Shown: positions 45,091-60,035, counted from the first letter of the stretch. The stretch: 64,000 bases of DNA from Adiantum capillus-veneris (GCA_014529385.2 CM043971.1:96859985-96923984), one strand, 5' to 3'. The notes: generated from the sequence alone by a model not told the origin. Program-made: numbers and translations.

Positions 45091-46215
45091 TTCCACTGCA
45101 TGCTTGTATGCATTACGCATGCAGTTAAATATTGTAAAAGCGAAGCACCAAGCAAACCCAATAGGGGAATGGGGTGCATCTATTTCTATTCTTTGATATC
45201 TATTCGGACATTGAATATTCCTCGTTTGACCACATGTGAGGCATTGAAGGATCAACTTGTGCCAAATACTCTGATATCTAAAGAATGCCTCTTGAACAAT
45301 CCACCCTTTGGCCATACATGCCTTTGGTTGAGACCGTAGCCGCACAAAATCTTTGAGAGTCTTTACAACCCTCTCTAAGAAGAACATCCATCGTGCATGC
45401 ACTACTCCACATATAACTATCTCCTCCACCACATGAACCTACTCCACATATAACTATCTCCTCCACCACGTGAACCAAGAGGTGAATTTGACTAAGAAGG
45501 ACCGATCGAGGAAATGCATCTTCAATGGCACACACAGTTTCTGTTGCAAGTGTTTGAGCAGCAGAGATAGCATCTATTTTGATTTCCGTGGAGCTCATAA
45601 ATCTGCAAGAAAACACACAAGGATACACTAAGTGCTGGTTGAAATTATTGTGTACATAAAAAAGGTGTAGTTGAGTGGAATCTTGTGGTATACCTTACTA
45701 GATCTCCTAATTTGAAAATAGCGTCCCTGACTTTCTTGTCCTGACATATACACATACTCACCGGCAGAATGAACTACAGTGTAAATCATGGATACGGAAA
45801 GTGAGTGATAGTCATACACACAAACTATAGATAGAACAGGGAGTATGAATATTACATGAAGCATCTTGTGCCAATCGTGGGACTTCAACCCATACAATTG
45901 AACGCTTCCACCCTTCTTCACTTTTGTGAAAGCTTCCTTTAGCGACCTCATGTATCCGGTTGGTGTGCGAATAGAGGCGATGGTACCCTTCACCTTGGCT
46001 AATTCTTCTTTTTCTAGCATCCATGGTGCTTTAGGAAGCACAATCTTTCCATTTGGGGCACACCTTCGATCTCCACATGCTCCGAAGCAATGCGCCTCAA
46101 GCGAGGAATTGCCCTTTAGCACTTGGTGCAAGGACAAGGTAGTTTTTCCTTGAGCCAACGATCTCGCTCTGGGCCTCCAGGAGGACCACGATCATCCCAG
46201 TCGATGTCCAGCGTA
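45046..46215 (-). pseudogene. CACTA TNP2 transposase, DUF4218-like region
   Basis: Read leftward with introns. Exon A ends at 45856 (PKAPWMLEKEELAKVK, then LYGLKSHDWHKMLH; family pattern LKSHDxHxLxQ). Exon B is about 45740-45694 (DKKVRDAIFKLGDLVR). Exon C runs from 45602 (FMSSTEIKIDA, SVLLSQIHLLVHVVEE, VVHARWMFFLERVVKTLKDF) to TAG 45046. This order matches the DUF4218 module of plant CACTA TNP2, with FFPxxFFDxxVHLxVHLxxE, then RWMYPFERYMxxLK. A 37-bp tandem duplication (45403-45476) shifts exon C's frame. The catalytic N-terminal part and DUF4216 tail are absent here. Confidence 0.7.
45403..45476. repeat. 37-bp tandem duplication in the TNP2 exon
   Basis: Two adjacent copies of tactccacatataactatct (start of unit), one difference between them. 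37 is not a multiple of three, so the transposase frame is broken. Confidence 0.9.
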
Positions 46216-46500
46216 GGCGAAAGGTTGTTTATTTAGTCATGTGTCCTAAAAAATAAATAATTAGAAAAACACTTAATTCCATTAGAAAAATTACATATAC
46301 TTAAAGTCAAATGGAATAAATGACAATGAGTGTTAAAATTAATTTTTAACTAAAAGAGATTTTAAAAAATTCAATTAATAAACATTTAAAAGTACTACAA
46401 AATAAAGTATCCATAAAAAATTAAAAATCTTCATAAAAAACCTCAAAAGGTTAAAAAATAAAATGATGTATAGCTAAGGGTAGAGAGAGTGGCTTGTATG
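46216..46500. other. AT-rich non-coding DNA
   Basis: Nothing recognised except A-rich runs. Confidence 0.4.
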
Positions 46501-46640
46501 CCCCCCCCCCCCCCCCCTTGCAACCTCGGATTCGCATGTATCCGTTTGAAATGATTGGCCGTGGTAATAAGCGCGGTAATAGGAGCAGTAATAGCCGCGG
46601 TAATAACTCGCGCCTAAAACAGGAAAGAAGGCAGAGTATG
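46501..46640. repeat. Poly-C (17) and CGCGGTAATA repeat cluster
   Basis: 17 C, then GTGGTAATA, GCGGTAATA, CAGTAATA and GCGGTAATA at about 46560-46610. This is the same motif as in the CACTA subterminal arrays at 13440-13612, 18322-18525 and 51840-52053. No CACTA terminus was found beside it. Confidence 0.6.
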
Positions 46641-47050
46641 CCGCGTTTTTGCAGCATACCCTGCGTTCTTGCTCTTGGCCATCGCTCCCAAGCTTCCCCC
46701 CCCCCTCCCCTCCCCCACCCCCAATCTCCCTACCCTCTCTCTCCTTCAACAAGCCCCCCCTCCCACCTCTCCCTTCCCCCTCTCTCCTTTTCCAAGATTC
46801 TCAAGTTTCGTCGAAGAGGGTTTTGTCCAAGTTTTGGCAAGGGGGTATTCCGCCATCTTCTTTGGAAGCTCAACCTATTCGAAGCTCAACCGCGCTATAC
46901 AGAAGAGGTAAACACAAAAGCACATCCTCCCTCTTCCCCTTTTGTTTTCTACTATACACACACACACACGCATACACACACACATACACACACACATACA
47001 TATAAAAAAATAAATAGAGAATCCATTATAATATACCTTGTTCATTAGGA
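46641..47050. other. Pyrimidine-rich spacer with CA microsatellite
   Basis: CCCT/CTCC-rich sequence (46690-46800) and (CA)n at about 46957-47000. No supported gene. Confidence 0.5.
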
Positions 47051-47182
47051 AATGGTTGTTTCACACGGCTTGTTTGAAATAGTTGCTTTGCTGAGCACGT
47101 TTGAAAATGGTTGCTTTGCTACACACGTTTGGAAATAATTGATTTGTCACACACGTTTTGAAAATGATTGTTTGGATAGTGT
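47051..47182. repeat. 28-bp minisatellite, four and a half units
   Basis: Successive units gaaatggttgtttcacac, gaaatagttgctttgctg, gaaaatggttgctttgct, ggaaataattgatttgtc, each ending in a cacgttt-like block. Confidence 0.8.
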
Positions 47183-47199
47183 TAGATGAAATAGAGAGA

Positions 47200-47218
47200 G
47201 AGAGAGAAAGAGATAAAT

Positions 47219-47279
<61 letters not shown>

Positions 47280-47402
47280 TAGTTCTATTATCGTCCTGGG
47301 AGGTCAAATATGACCTATGGGACCAAATGAACATGTCACGTGGTGTGAGTGGAGTTCATAAGTGACTCTCGATGCTCAAAAATGGCTAAAATGAGCGTCG
47401 CA

Positions 47403-47456
<54 letters not shown>

Positions 47457-47637
47457 AGAGAGGGAGAGAAATGTTGGATAGAGAGAGAGAAATAGATAAC
47501 GAGAGGTAAATGTTAGATAGAGAGAGAGAAATAGATAAAGAGGGAGAAATGTTAGATATAGAGAGATAAATAGATAAAGAGAGTGAGAGAGAAAGAGGGA
47601 TAGAGGTAGATAAATAGAGAGAGAGAATTAATGAGAG

Positions 47638-47673
<36 letters not shown>

Positions 47674-48003
47674 AGAGAGGGAGAGAAATGCTAGAGAGAG
47701 AGAGAGAAATAGATAAAGAGAGTGAGAGAGGGAGAGAAATGTTAGATAAAGAGAAGTAAATGTTAGATTGAGAGAGAGAAATAGATAAAGAGGGAGAGAA
47801 ATGTTAGATAGACAGAGAGAAATAGATAAAGAGAGTGAGAGAGAGGATTAATGAGAGAGAGAGAGAGAGTGTGTAGATAGAGGGAAAGAGGGAGAGATAG
47901 AGGGAAATAGGGATAGGGATAGAGAGAGAGAAAGAAAAAGAGAAAGAGATAGGGATAAGGATAGAGGGAGAGAGAGAGAGATAGGGATAGGGATAGGGAT
48001 AGG

Positions 48004-48053
<50 letters not shown>

Positions 48054-48136
48054 AAGAGAGAGATAGAGAGAAAGACAGGGAGAGAAAGAGAGAGATAGAG
48101 GGAAATAGGGATAGGGAAAGAGAGAGAGTAATAGAT

Positions 48137-48209
<73 letters not shown>

Positions 48210-48845
48210 TAGAGAGAGAGTGTAGATAGAGGGAAAGGAAGAGAGAGAGTGTAGATAGAGGGAAAGAGGGAGAGAAAGAGAGAGATAGAGGGAAATAGGA
48301 TAGGGATAGAGAGAGAGAAAGAAAAAGAAAAAGGGAAAGAGATAGAGATAGGGATAGAGGGAGAGATAGGAGTAGGGGAGAGAGAGAGAGAGAAAGAGAG
48401 AGATAGAGAGAAATAGGGATAGGGAACGAGAGAGAGTAGATAGAGAGGGAGAGAAAGAGAGGAATAGAGAGAGGGAGAGAAAGAAAGAAAGATAGAGAAA
48501 GAGAGGGAGATAGAGGGAAAGAGGGAGAGAAAGAGAGAGAGAAAGAAAGAGAGAGAGATAGAGTGAGAGAGGGAAAGAGGGAGAGAAAGAGAGAGATAGA
48601 GGAAAATAGGGATAGGGAAAGAGAGAGAGTAGATAGAGAGGGAGAGAAAGAGAGGAATAGAGATAGAGAGAAAGAGAGGGAGAGAAAGAAAGAGAGATAG
48701 AGAAACAAAGGGAGAGAGGGAAAGAGAAATAGAGAAAGAGAGGGACAGATAGAGAGAGAAAGAGAGAGAGAAAGAGAGGGAGAAAGAGAGGTAGAGAAAG
48801 AAAGAGAGAGAAAGAGGGGGAAAGAGGGAGAGAAAGAGAGAGAAA
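47200..48845. repeat. Giant GA tract, 1.6 kb, between duplication units
   Basis: Mostly (GA)n with GATAGGGATAGGG and GAGAAATGTTAGATA sub-repeats. The right part (48390-48845) matches the unit-1 tract at 14828-15255. The left part does not and may be the original right-hand tract. A LINE 3' end interrupts it (47275-47404). The long Leu/Ser frames are artefacts. Confidence 0.95.
47275..47404 (-). mobile_element. Third LINE 3' end, inverted, in the GA tract
   Basis: Reversed, it reads ttggtcccataggtcatatt then tgacctcccaggacgataat and (ATCT)n, matching the LINE 3' end. It also matches the terminal ORF2 region (gcatcgagagtcact). GA repeats flank both sides. Confidence 0.85.
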
Positions 48846-49158
48846 GCGAAGGGTAGCCCATCCCCAAGCTTGGAGGGTGTAGGTAGAAGACAAGGGGTTC
48901 CACTTGTAAAACATGGTGATCTATGTTTTGCAATAACGGGATAAAGCGGCTGCCTCAGTTTGTGAGGCCAATCTAGGACATGGTGGACGTCCCTGGGGTC
49001 GCTCTTGTGGACGTATGCGAAGCCCGAAAAAGTGGTGCCCAAGTCCAAAGCCACCATGACCTTAGCCGAGACCTCGATGCCTCATGAGAAAATATCGTCT
49101 ATGTTTGGCTTCTCATCTCTGAGAGTGCTTGCTTTACATGGAGGCGCAGACATGACTC
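48846..49158 (-). pseudogene. HSPA12-like Hsp70 fragment, copy 2
   Basis: Same as 15256-15563 (MVALDLGTTFSGFAYVHKSD from 49057), with a TGA upstream where copy 1 has CGA, so no frame from the distal ATG. Confidence 0.6.
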
Positions 49159-49220
49159 TGGGATGGAGAGAGTGAGAGACTCAGTGAGAGAAATAGAATT
49201 ACTTATTCCATTACATTAGA

Positions 49221-49990
49221 ATTGTAATGTTACGATCAATTGATCACTTAGATGTTGAATTTAGGTGCAGCCAACACAAAACAATGGCTACATTTACAAC
49301 CTTAACATATATATGTGTGTACATATATATTTGTTTATGCATGTATGTAGGCACTAAGTACGTGAGCATAGCATCCGAAGGTTAGACGCTTCCTCTTGGA
49401 TATAGTCCTTTTTTAATCATGGCGTTGCGGTCATTGATCCACTCATGCATGGATTACCGCAATGTACCTTTGGTTTTACCACGGTTGAGACTGCGATGAT
49501 ATCTAAAGAGGTGCAGTTGACCTTTGGCACTACTAGCCTCTACTTAGGTCTACTAGTATGTGTATGTATCTACGTGTTTGTGTGCTAATATATATATCCT
49601 CTGGGAGAGAATTGTAATGTTACAATCAATTGATCACTTAGACGTTGAATTTAGGTGCAACCAACACAAAACGATGGCTACATTTACAACCTTAACATAT
49701 AAATGTGTGTACATATATATCTGTTTATGCATGTATGTAGGAACTAAGTACAGGAGCATAGCATCAGAAGGTTAGACGCTTCTTCTTGGGTATAGTCCTT
49801 TCTTAATCGTGGCATTGCGGTCATTGATCCACTCATGCATGGATTACCACAACGTACCTTTGGTTTTACAACGGTTGAGACTATGATGATATCTAAAGAG
49901 GTGCAGTTGACCTTTGGCACTACTAGCCTCTACTTAGGTCTACTAGTATGTACATGTATCTGCGTGTTTGTGTGCTAATATACTTGTGTA
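49221..49990. repeat. 390-bp tandem duplication, copy 2
   Basis: Units start at 49221 and 49611, matching 15631 and 16021. Confidence 0.9.
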
Positions 49991-50052
49991 CGTATTTATA
50001 GATGAGTGAGTAGGGTTGAAAGCTTAATCTTATATTGCTCTTTCTAATGTAG

Positions 50053-51640
50053 ATGTCAAACGACACACCAATTGGTGAGGAGCAGCCAGCTGGCTCTTCT
50101 TTTGGTTGGTTCACATCTCAAGTGGGCTCCCACCCGGGGTGGACATCGCCTCCAGTGGACCCGAGTCTTGAGTCAGTGAGAACAAGCAAAGAAATAAATA
50201 ATGTTTCTACGTAGTTAACCATAAACCATGAGTGTCATAGGTTTTTTTTTGTTATTTGAAGGCATGGCCATCCTACACCTAACCTTCTCAGATTCCTCCA
50301 CCGGCCGTAGATCCTGACTTACAGTGGGCTATCTCTTTATGAGAGCAGTACCTCCATTCGCTGGAGGATTTGTTTGCCCGCTACACTCTGCAACAGCTTG
50401 CGACCTAGGGTATTTCTCCACAGACTACACCATCGGGGAGTCAGGGAGGGAATCCTTACCTACAAAGCCTCGCACCGATGGAACCTCCCTCTACTCTCCC
50501 TTCCTATCATCCTACTCCTATTCCAACGCAGGGTCCTACTCCCCTTGCATCGCAGGGTCCTACTCCCATGGCATCACAGGGTCCTACGCCACTCCATTCC
50601 ACTCCGGCTTCGCCAAAACATTGTCGATGGATTTCCTCTGGCAGCGCGCATCGACGCTTGTCTCAGGGCGGCGAGTGCCGTGAGAGACGAAACGGCAGCG
50701 GATCTTGTGGTTTTGCATGTTTTGGTAGTGGCAGGAGAACGGAGTCCCCACTTTCAAAGCGTGCCGCCCCTGACGCAGAGGAGGAGGATACTGACGCACT
50801 CGTGCCAAACACGCATGGGCGCTACTACAAGGTTAAATATGGTGGGGAGGTTGATTTTGGCATAGCACAGAGCAGGGCATTTTGACGCCATCTACAAATT
50901 CTTATACATTCAACGTATAAGAATTGTTTTATAAAGTTCAAAGACCAACTTCCCGATCATGCATGGTACATTGAGGACGCTCTGTTAGCTAGATTTTCAA
51001 ACGCCCCCGATCAATGTTTTTCACAACAATGGTTGGAGGGCTACATAAAGACATTTCTAAAAAACAAGCAGTTCAGTTCGCGGGGCGCAGCAGCCAACCA
51101 GGTCAGAGATCTAGACAGGAGTTATCGCGGTGGCAACATGGCAGACGTGGAGTGGGAGTGGGCAATTCAAGAGAAGAGAGATCAAGCTGCGACGGGCTCA
51201 TCATATAGACAACAACGTGAGGCCCGCACAACACAAACTAGCACGCACTATGGCTCAGGAGGCAAGGGAGCTTGGAAGGATAAATATGTAAGATTATTTG
51301 AATTACAATGTCGATTGGTGATTATAAAGATTGTAGTTGATAATTTGGTATTGTTATTACTAACTTAGAAAAACGTCACTCTCTCTCAACCAATCAGAGA
51401 GATGGTCAAGTATCGGGAGCAATATACAGAATTTGATACTTGGTGATGGTTGTTCGAAAACAACCACATGCATCTCTCGCGAGCAATTGACGCGGCGGTT
51501 GGACCACTACAAGCGATAAGTTTAAACAAGTAATTTTGTATCAGTTGTTTTGAGCTGTGGATAATTGTTTAATTTGGTTTGGGTTTATGTAGAGTCAAAG
51601 TGATCCAACATACGTGCCTCTGGACGACGACGAGGGTTAG
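50053..51640 (+). pseudogene. TNPA-like gene, copy 2
   Basis: Same exon plan as 16463-18050: ATG 50053, exon 1 to about 50175, exon 2 from 50262, last exon ending at 51640. It shares the TAG in exon 2, the TGA after GIAQSRAF and the exon-3 TGA (51444). It keeps CGA at 51480 where copy 1 has TGA. The protein end reads VPLDDDEG. Confidence 0.5.
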
Positions 51641-51769
51641 ATAAAAAAATGTTTTGTCAAAACTTTCGTAAAGTCCCAATGTGTCAAGGTAAAGTAAATT
51701 CAATTTTAGTTCTTTCGTATATTTAATACTCTTCCAAAAAACAATTGATGTCTTATTGTTTTATGCAGG

Positions 51770-51835
51770 TCAAAAATAAAGGTGCTCATTTGGGCCACCC
51801 AAATTTGTGTGGCCCAAATGAGCACCTTTATTTTT
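51770..51835. repeat. 66-bp palindrome, copy 2
   Basis: As 18255-18320 with one mismatch (tttgTgtgg). Confidence 0.95.
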
Positions 51836-51836
51836 G

Positions 51837-52053
51837 AATTGGCATTTAGCGGTAATATGCGCGGTAATAACAACGTCAAAGGTCGCGGTAATAGCAGTCG
51901 GTATATTGCCGTGACTATTACCGTGATTTTTGTTGAGAAACCACTACCGCATTCATAGCCGCGGTTATTGCCGCCCCCACAGATTTTTCTCTCTCTTTTT
52001 CCTTTGTTTTCTTGCGGCAATGTTAGCGGTTATAGACAACTCCTCTTATAGTG
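51837..52053. repeat. CACTA right subterminal repeats and terminus, copy 2
   Basis: GCGGTAATA cluster and the end CCTCTTATAGTG at 52053, followed by TTA and the Gypsy-1 protease end, exactly as at 18525. A 'cattcatagcc' insertion relative to copy 1 lies near 51950. Confidence 0.75.
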
Positions 52054-52056
52054 TTA

Positions 52057-55000
52057 CCGCATGATTTTAGGTAGGCCTTGGTTCAGGGTAGCAAAAGTTA
52101 AGCAGCTATGGGGAGCAGACACCATTGTAATCAAATAGGCGAAAAGGAAAGTGAGAATGCAAATGGTACCCAGGAAAACCATTCCACCTGGGTTCAGACC
52201 ATTGTATGCAGAGGGTATCAACATAAGAGAAACTATTGAAGAGGATGAGGAGGAAGATTTTCTTCAAAAAATAAAACTGTAGTCCCTATTTTTGAAGTGG
52301 ATGTACAGAAGATTGCAAACACAGTAGAGATTCAGAAAAATCAGCTTGAGTTGAATCCAAAGACAACTAGGCAAAAAACACTGAAGACAGCCAGTGAGCA
52401 AAGAAAAGAGGAAGAAATGGAAGCCTTTGAAGCCATCAAGAATTCAAAATGGTTATTTGAAGAGCATATGTCTAAGAGTTCCAAGGTGATGGAAGATGAA
52501 CTCGAAGACATGAATTTGGGAGAGGAGAATGATCTTAGAATGGTAAAGGTATCTACTGAGTTAAATTTTGAGACTAAGGTGTCTTTGAAACAGTTTCTAG
52601 TGGAGTTCAAAAATACGTTTTCCTGGTCTTATACTAACATGAAGGGGGCAGATCCAACTGTGAGTCAACACAGCATTAACCTGAAGACAAATGTAGTGCC
52701 AGTCAAGCAACAAAGGTATAGGATGAACCCTAATTATGCAAAGCAGGTGAAAGAGGAGATTGACAAATTATTAGAAGTTGGATTTATTTATCCAGTGGAT
52801 AATGTAACCTGGCTATCACCTATTGTTGTTGTACGAAAGAAAAACGGAAAAATCAGGGTGTGTGTGGATTACATAAATTTGAATGCTATAACAATTAATG
52901 ATCCATTCCCTTTACCGTTTTGTGATACATTAATGTTAAATGCAGTAGGAGGTCATGAAATCTACAGCTTTTTGCATGGCTTCAGTGGATATAACCAAAT
53001 CAATATGGCTTTGAAGGATAGAGACAAAACTAGATTTGTTACTGAGTGGGGAGTATATGCTTCTATCGTAATGAACTTTTGATTAAAGAATGTACCACCA
53101 ACTTTTCAGAAATGGGTAATGAAGGTGTTTGGACCTTACTTTGACAACCTTCATGAAAATGTTCCTAGATGATTTTAGTGTTTCAGGAAAAAAGGCAGAT
53201 CATATACATCATTTGAGGTTATGTTTTGGGAAATGTAGGGAAGCAAGATTAACATTAAACCCTGCTAAATGTACCTTTGCTATAAAAAGGAGAAACTTAT
53301 TGGGACATATTATCAGTGAAGAGGGTATCGCCATGGATCCTAGGAAGGTGGAGGATATCCTGAAAGCTTCACCACCAAAGACAGAGAAGTAGTTGATGAG
53401 ATTTATTGGACAGGTTAAGTGGTATAACAGGTTCTTGAGGTACCTCGCCCATGTATGCATACCACTTACATATTTGACATGAAAGGATGTCAGTTTGGTG
53501 TGGGGAACTGAGCACGATACTGCATTTAATCATTTGAAAAAGATGTTGGTGATTGCACCAATCCTGATTCCACCTGATTGGAAACTACCTTTTCAATTGT
53601 TTGTGGATGCATATGATAGATCCATAGGAGTAGTTCTTATGCAGGAGGTGTCCAGGGGATGGTTTAAACCCATTTATTATGCAAGCAGAGTCCTTACACC
53701 TATAGTGAAGGATTACACAGTGACTGAAAGGAAATGGTTTTTGGATTAACCAAATTGAGATATTATTTATTGGCAAATAGAGTGGTGATCCATGTTGATC
53801 ATCAAGATTTGGTTTATTTGGTTAATAAACCCCATCTTTCAGGGGGATTGGCCAGATGGGTCTTACTGATGCAGGAATTTGACTATTCAGTATTTGATAG
53901 ACCTTGTCAAGAGCATGTCATTGTTTTCTGATTATTTGAGTAGATTATCCAAGGGGGAAGTTCCAAATGAATTAATGGATGAATTGACTGATTCTAATTT
54001 GTTTCCAGTAGATTTCGCAAATTCTGAAGATTCTTGGTTGGAGGATATGTTGCAGTTTCTGATGCAAAGAGTTCTTCCTCAAGAAATGTCACTTGTAAAA
54101 AGGAAGAAGATGGCGTGGAGAAGCAAGAATTTTGCAATAATCATGGGAGTCCTCTACAAGAGGGGCATTGATCAAATACTTAGGATGTGTGTCCCAAAGT
54201 TTGAGCAAAAATTGATATTAGCTGAAGCACATGTGCGCACAGGGGATGCAGTTAGGCATTTTTTAGGGGACATTACTACCAAGAAGGTTTTTTAGGCAAG
54301 ACTATGGTGGCCATAAGTATTTAGGGATTCTCATCAGTATGTCAATACTTGTCTCATTTGTCAAAGAGAATGATAGGCCACTAGATGAAGACAGAATGCC
54401 ACTACAACCAATTCTTCCCCTTGAACCCTTTTAGAAGTGCACGTTGGAGTTTGTCAGACCAGTAAAATCTACTACAAAATATACAGGCAATAGGTATATT
54501 TTGGTGGCCACAAATTACTACACAAAATGGGTGGAGGTACAGGCCATGAAGGACAATAAAGTTGAGAGTGTAGCCAAATTTCTTTACAAAAATATAATGA
54601 CAAGATTTGGGTGTCTAGTGGAACTGGTTTCAGACAGGAAGGTCATTTTATCAACAGGGTGATTAGAAAGTTGATTGAGTATCATATGATTCTCCACAAG
54701 AAGTCAACTGTCTACTACCCTCAAGCAAATGGTCAGGAAGAATCAAACAATAAGACTTTGATTAGAATTTTGAGGAGATTGGTCCAAAAGAACAAGAAGG
54801 AGTGGGAAACCAAATTGGATTCTGTCTTATGGGCATTCGGAAAAGCCTTCAAGGTGAGTACAGGGATGACACCATTCAAAATGGTGTATGGTTTAAAAGC
54901 AGTTGTGCAATTGGAATTTGTTATTCCTAGTCTCAGGGTGGTAATTCAGTTAAAACTGTCAGGGGAAGATTCTTCAGTATTCAGGCAGGAGAAGTTACTC

Positions 55001-55258
55001 AAATTGGAGGAAAGAAGAATTCAGGCAACTTATTTGACAGAAGCAATTCAAAGGAGAAGACAAGCTTGGATGGATAGAAACTTAAAACATAGAATTTTTG
55101 CAGAAGGGGATTGGGTCTTGATGTACAATAGCAAGTTGGGAAAGAGACCTGGTAAACTCAAAGTGAGATATTTAGATCCTTTTCAAATTGCTAAGGAACT
55201 TGGACAGTCTACTTATTTGTTGGCAATTCAGAAGGTCGAATTTTTCCTAAAGCAGTAA
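52057..55258 (+). pseudogene. Gypsy-1 pol, copy 2
   Basis: Collinear with 18529-21682. It keeps the 48 bp (53198-53245) lost in copy 1, so the post-catalytic RT segment after FLDDFSVSG is complete here. RT is cut by TGA at about 53080, where copy 1 has GGA. Integrase has DRKVILSTG, then VIRKLIEYHMI after a one-base break shared with copy 1. Inactive. Confidence 0.85.
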
Positions 55259-55506
55259 ATGGTTTCAGGCTAAAACTTTGTATTATTGAAAGAAATCCAC
55301 TAAGGTGTAATAATGATATTCCCTCAGATCAAGACCAAGATTCTCGGGGTGTTAATGTAATTATAGTGGAGAGGTCGAATCAAATCCATTAGATTTTGAA
55401 ATCTTTTTTAAAGAGGGACGCACTATTTGCACAAAACTTCATGCTCCTCTTTTGCCTTCTCTAGTACTTCTCTTGCATCTTTGTTTTCTCTCTCCTTCCA
55501 TCTCTG

Positions 55507-57256
55507 ATGTCGAAGAAAGCTTTTACAGTGAACCCCCCAGTGGTGGGCTCACCTATGGCTGAGGGGGAAGAGCTTGAGAAGATGGTGACAAGAAGATCAC
55601 TTAGGAAGCAGAAGACTCAGGAAGCTGCATCAGCATCCCTTCCTGATGTTCTCATTGAAGATCAATTGTCTACTCCTAATGAGGTATCACCCTTGGCTGT
55701 AGAAGAGGGCTTTGGAGATTATACCTTTCTAGAGATGAGGCAGGTAATTGACCCCAAAATTCCTATCCATAAGGAGTGGTTAGAGAAAATTGGCTTGCTT
55801 GACTATGCAATGCTGCCATTGAAGCACTAGAAGGGTAATCCAATGGTGACCAATACTTTGAGACACATGCAAAATACAAAGGGCAACATTTTTGGTGGGT
55901 ATTGGTTGACTCGAGAGCTAGTGGCCGGGATAATATTTAGACTGCATGTTGAAGAGAAAAATCAAGTGGCAAAAGCTACTAATGAGATGATGGAGGCAAA
56001 GTTTGGACAAGCACAGGTTGAGAGGAATTACTATCCAATTGACAGAATGTACAATACTTACAGGAACCAACAAATCAAATGGTATCTTGAAAGGGTATGT
56101 GTTTTAGTTAAGTTGGAGTATATTTCCAAAGACAATTTTGCCATTTTACATGCTGCAAAAAATAGGAGAAAAATTGGTTGGGCAAAATTGTTGTATCAGA
56201 GACTGAATACTGAGATCTATCAGAAGAAGAAAAGGAAAGATAGTACCTCTAAGATTGGTCAATTTTTTAATTCCCTTCAGTATCATGCAGCAGGCATGCA
56301 CACTTTAACAATGACTACTCCCTATTTTACACCTGGTCGCATAATTCTTTTGGCACCAAGTTCCGTTTTGCAATCATAGGTGGACAGCAACCTGATGAAT
56401 CTGAAGCAGAGGAGATAAAAAGGTAATCCAGAACAAAATTGAAGCAAGATGGTCAAAAGGATTAGAGCACTACTTCTGATCAGTATTCTCAGGGTGAAAA
56501 ATGTGAGGAGGATTGGAAGAACCTTAACTTAGGTTTTAATGAGGACATGGACAGTTTACTGCAAACACCTCGGGTTAAAATTGAGGAACCAACAAGGAGT
56601 ATTTTTTCTGCTAAACCGTCTTTGAAGTATAAAAGGAAGAAGTTGGACCTTCAGGAGGAAGGTGGAGTTTTTAAGGACCCAACAGTTGCACCTGGAGGAT
56701 CACAGAAATTGATCAGTAAATTTAGTAAAGAGATGAGAGTACAAGAAGCATATGAGGCATTACACTTGGTCAAAACATATGTGGATCAAGAATAGTTGAA
56801 TTTTAGTGTACTACAGAGGCAAAAATTCAATTGCACGGCAAAGTTTCAGAATTGGAAATAGCAACAAAAAGGTCAAACGAGGATTCAAGGCTAACTGATT
56901 AGTTACAGGACAATATTTCTAATCTGGCTAATAAGCTGGATAAAGTCAAAGAGAACATGACTTTTTACTAACTGAAGATGGATTATTTGGTTTGGTGGAA
57001 GTGACTGAGCAGGAAAAACTCAAGACATAATAATTATTCATCAGATTTTGTTTCAAATGAAAATATTTAGCTTGGGAACACTTCAGTTATTGTGCAGGAA
57101 ATTTTGCAGATTGCAGGAGAAATTTAGGATACTAAAGACCAGATGGAGGCGAAAGATGCAGAAAAAGTCCAGCAGTCTACTAAACTGGTGGTTGAGAATG
57201 TTTAGTCTTTGGGCCTAGGGGAGTTACCAAAGACTGATATTGATATGATTGACTGA
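55507..57256 (+). pseudogene. Gypsy-1 env-position ORF, copy 2
   Basis: As 21931-24180. The first part is longer in one frame (GAG at about 55983 where copy 1 has TAG). A 499-bp deletion between TAC repeats (equivalent to 23394-23892) removes most of the coiled-coil region. Confidence 0.6.
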
Positions 57257-59657
<2,401 letters not shown>

Positions 59658-59814
59658 CTAGCTGGCAGGGGGGTTGACGTAGCCGCAATGGGTGCGGATC
59701 TCGCCTTCGCTGGAGTTGGTGAGGGGGGAGATGTTGCCCATCTTGATCATGGCCGCAATGAAGTCGGCAAAGAAGGCGGATTGGCTAGCGGAGTAGCGGG
59801 TGACCTGGTCGCGC
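59658..59814 (-). pseudogene. Class III peroxidase last-exon part, copy 2
   Basis: DQVTRYSASQSAFFADFIAA, then MIKMGNISPLT, GEIRTHCGYVNPPAS and stop. AMIKMG fits the family better than copy 1's AKIKMG. It is cut by Gypsy-3 at the same base as copy 1. Confidence 0.9.
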
Positions 59815-60035
59815 TGATCCGAGCCTATCACAAATTTTTTGTTTACTATATTTTGTTGGTTTTCCCTACTTCTAGAGGTTTACAATAAAAGAAAGAGTGA
59901 GAAAAACCTGCTTGATGTGATTTTGGCTAAATCTTGAGTTGTTGTTTAGTAATCTACATGCTATTTGTGTTGGGAGTGCTTGAAGTTATCCATTCCTTGT
60001 GCACACACCGAGGTTAATGCTTCACTCATAGTGAT

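Noticed and set aside
47763-49057. Minus-strand frames of 361-417 codons rich in Leu/Ser/Phe
   Set aside because: They are translations of the (GA)n tract. Only the first about 70 codons at the 49057 end have real Hsp70-like content.
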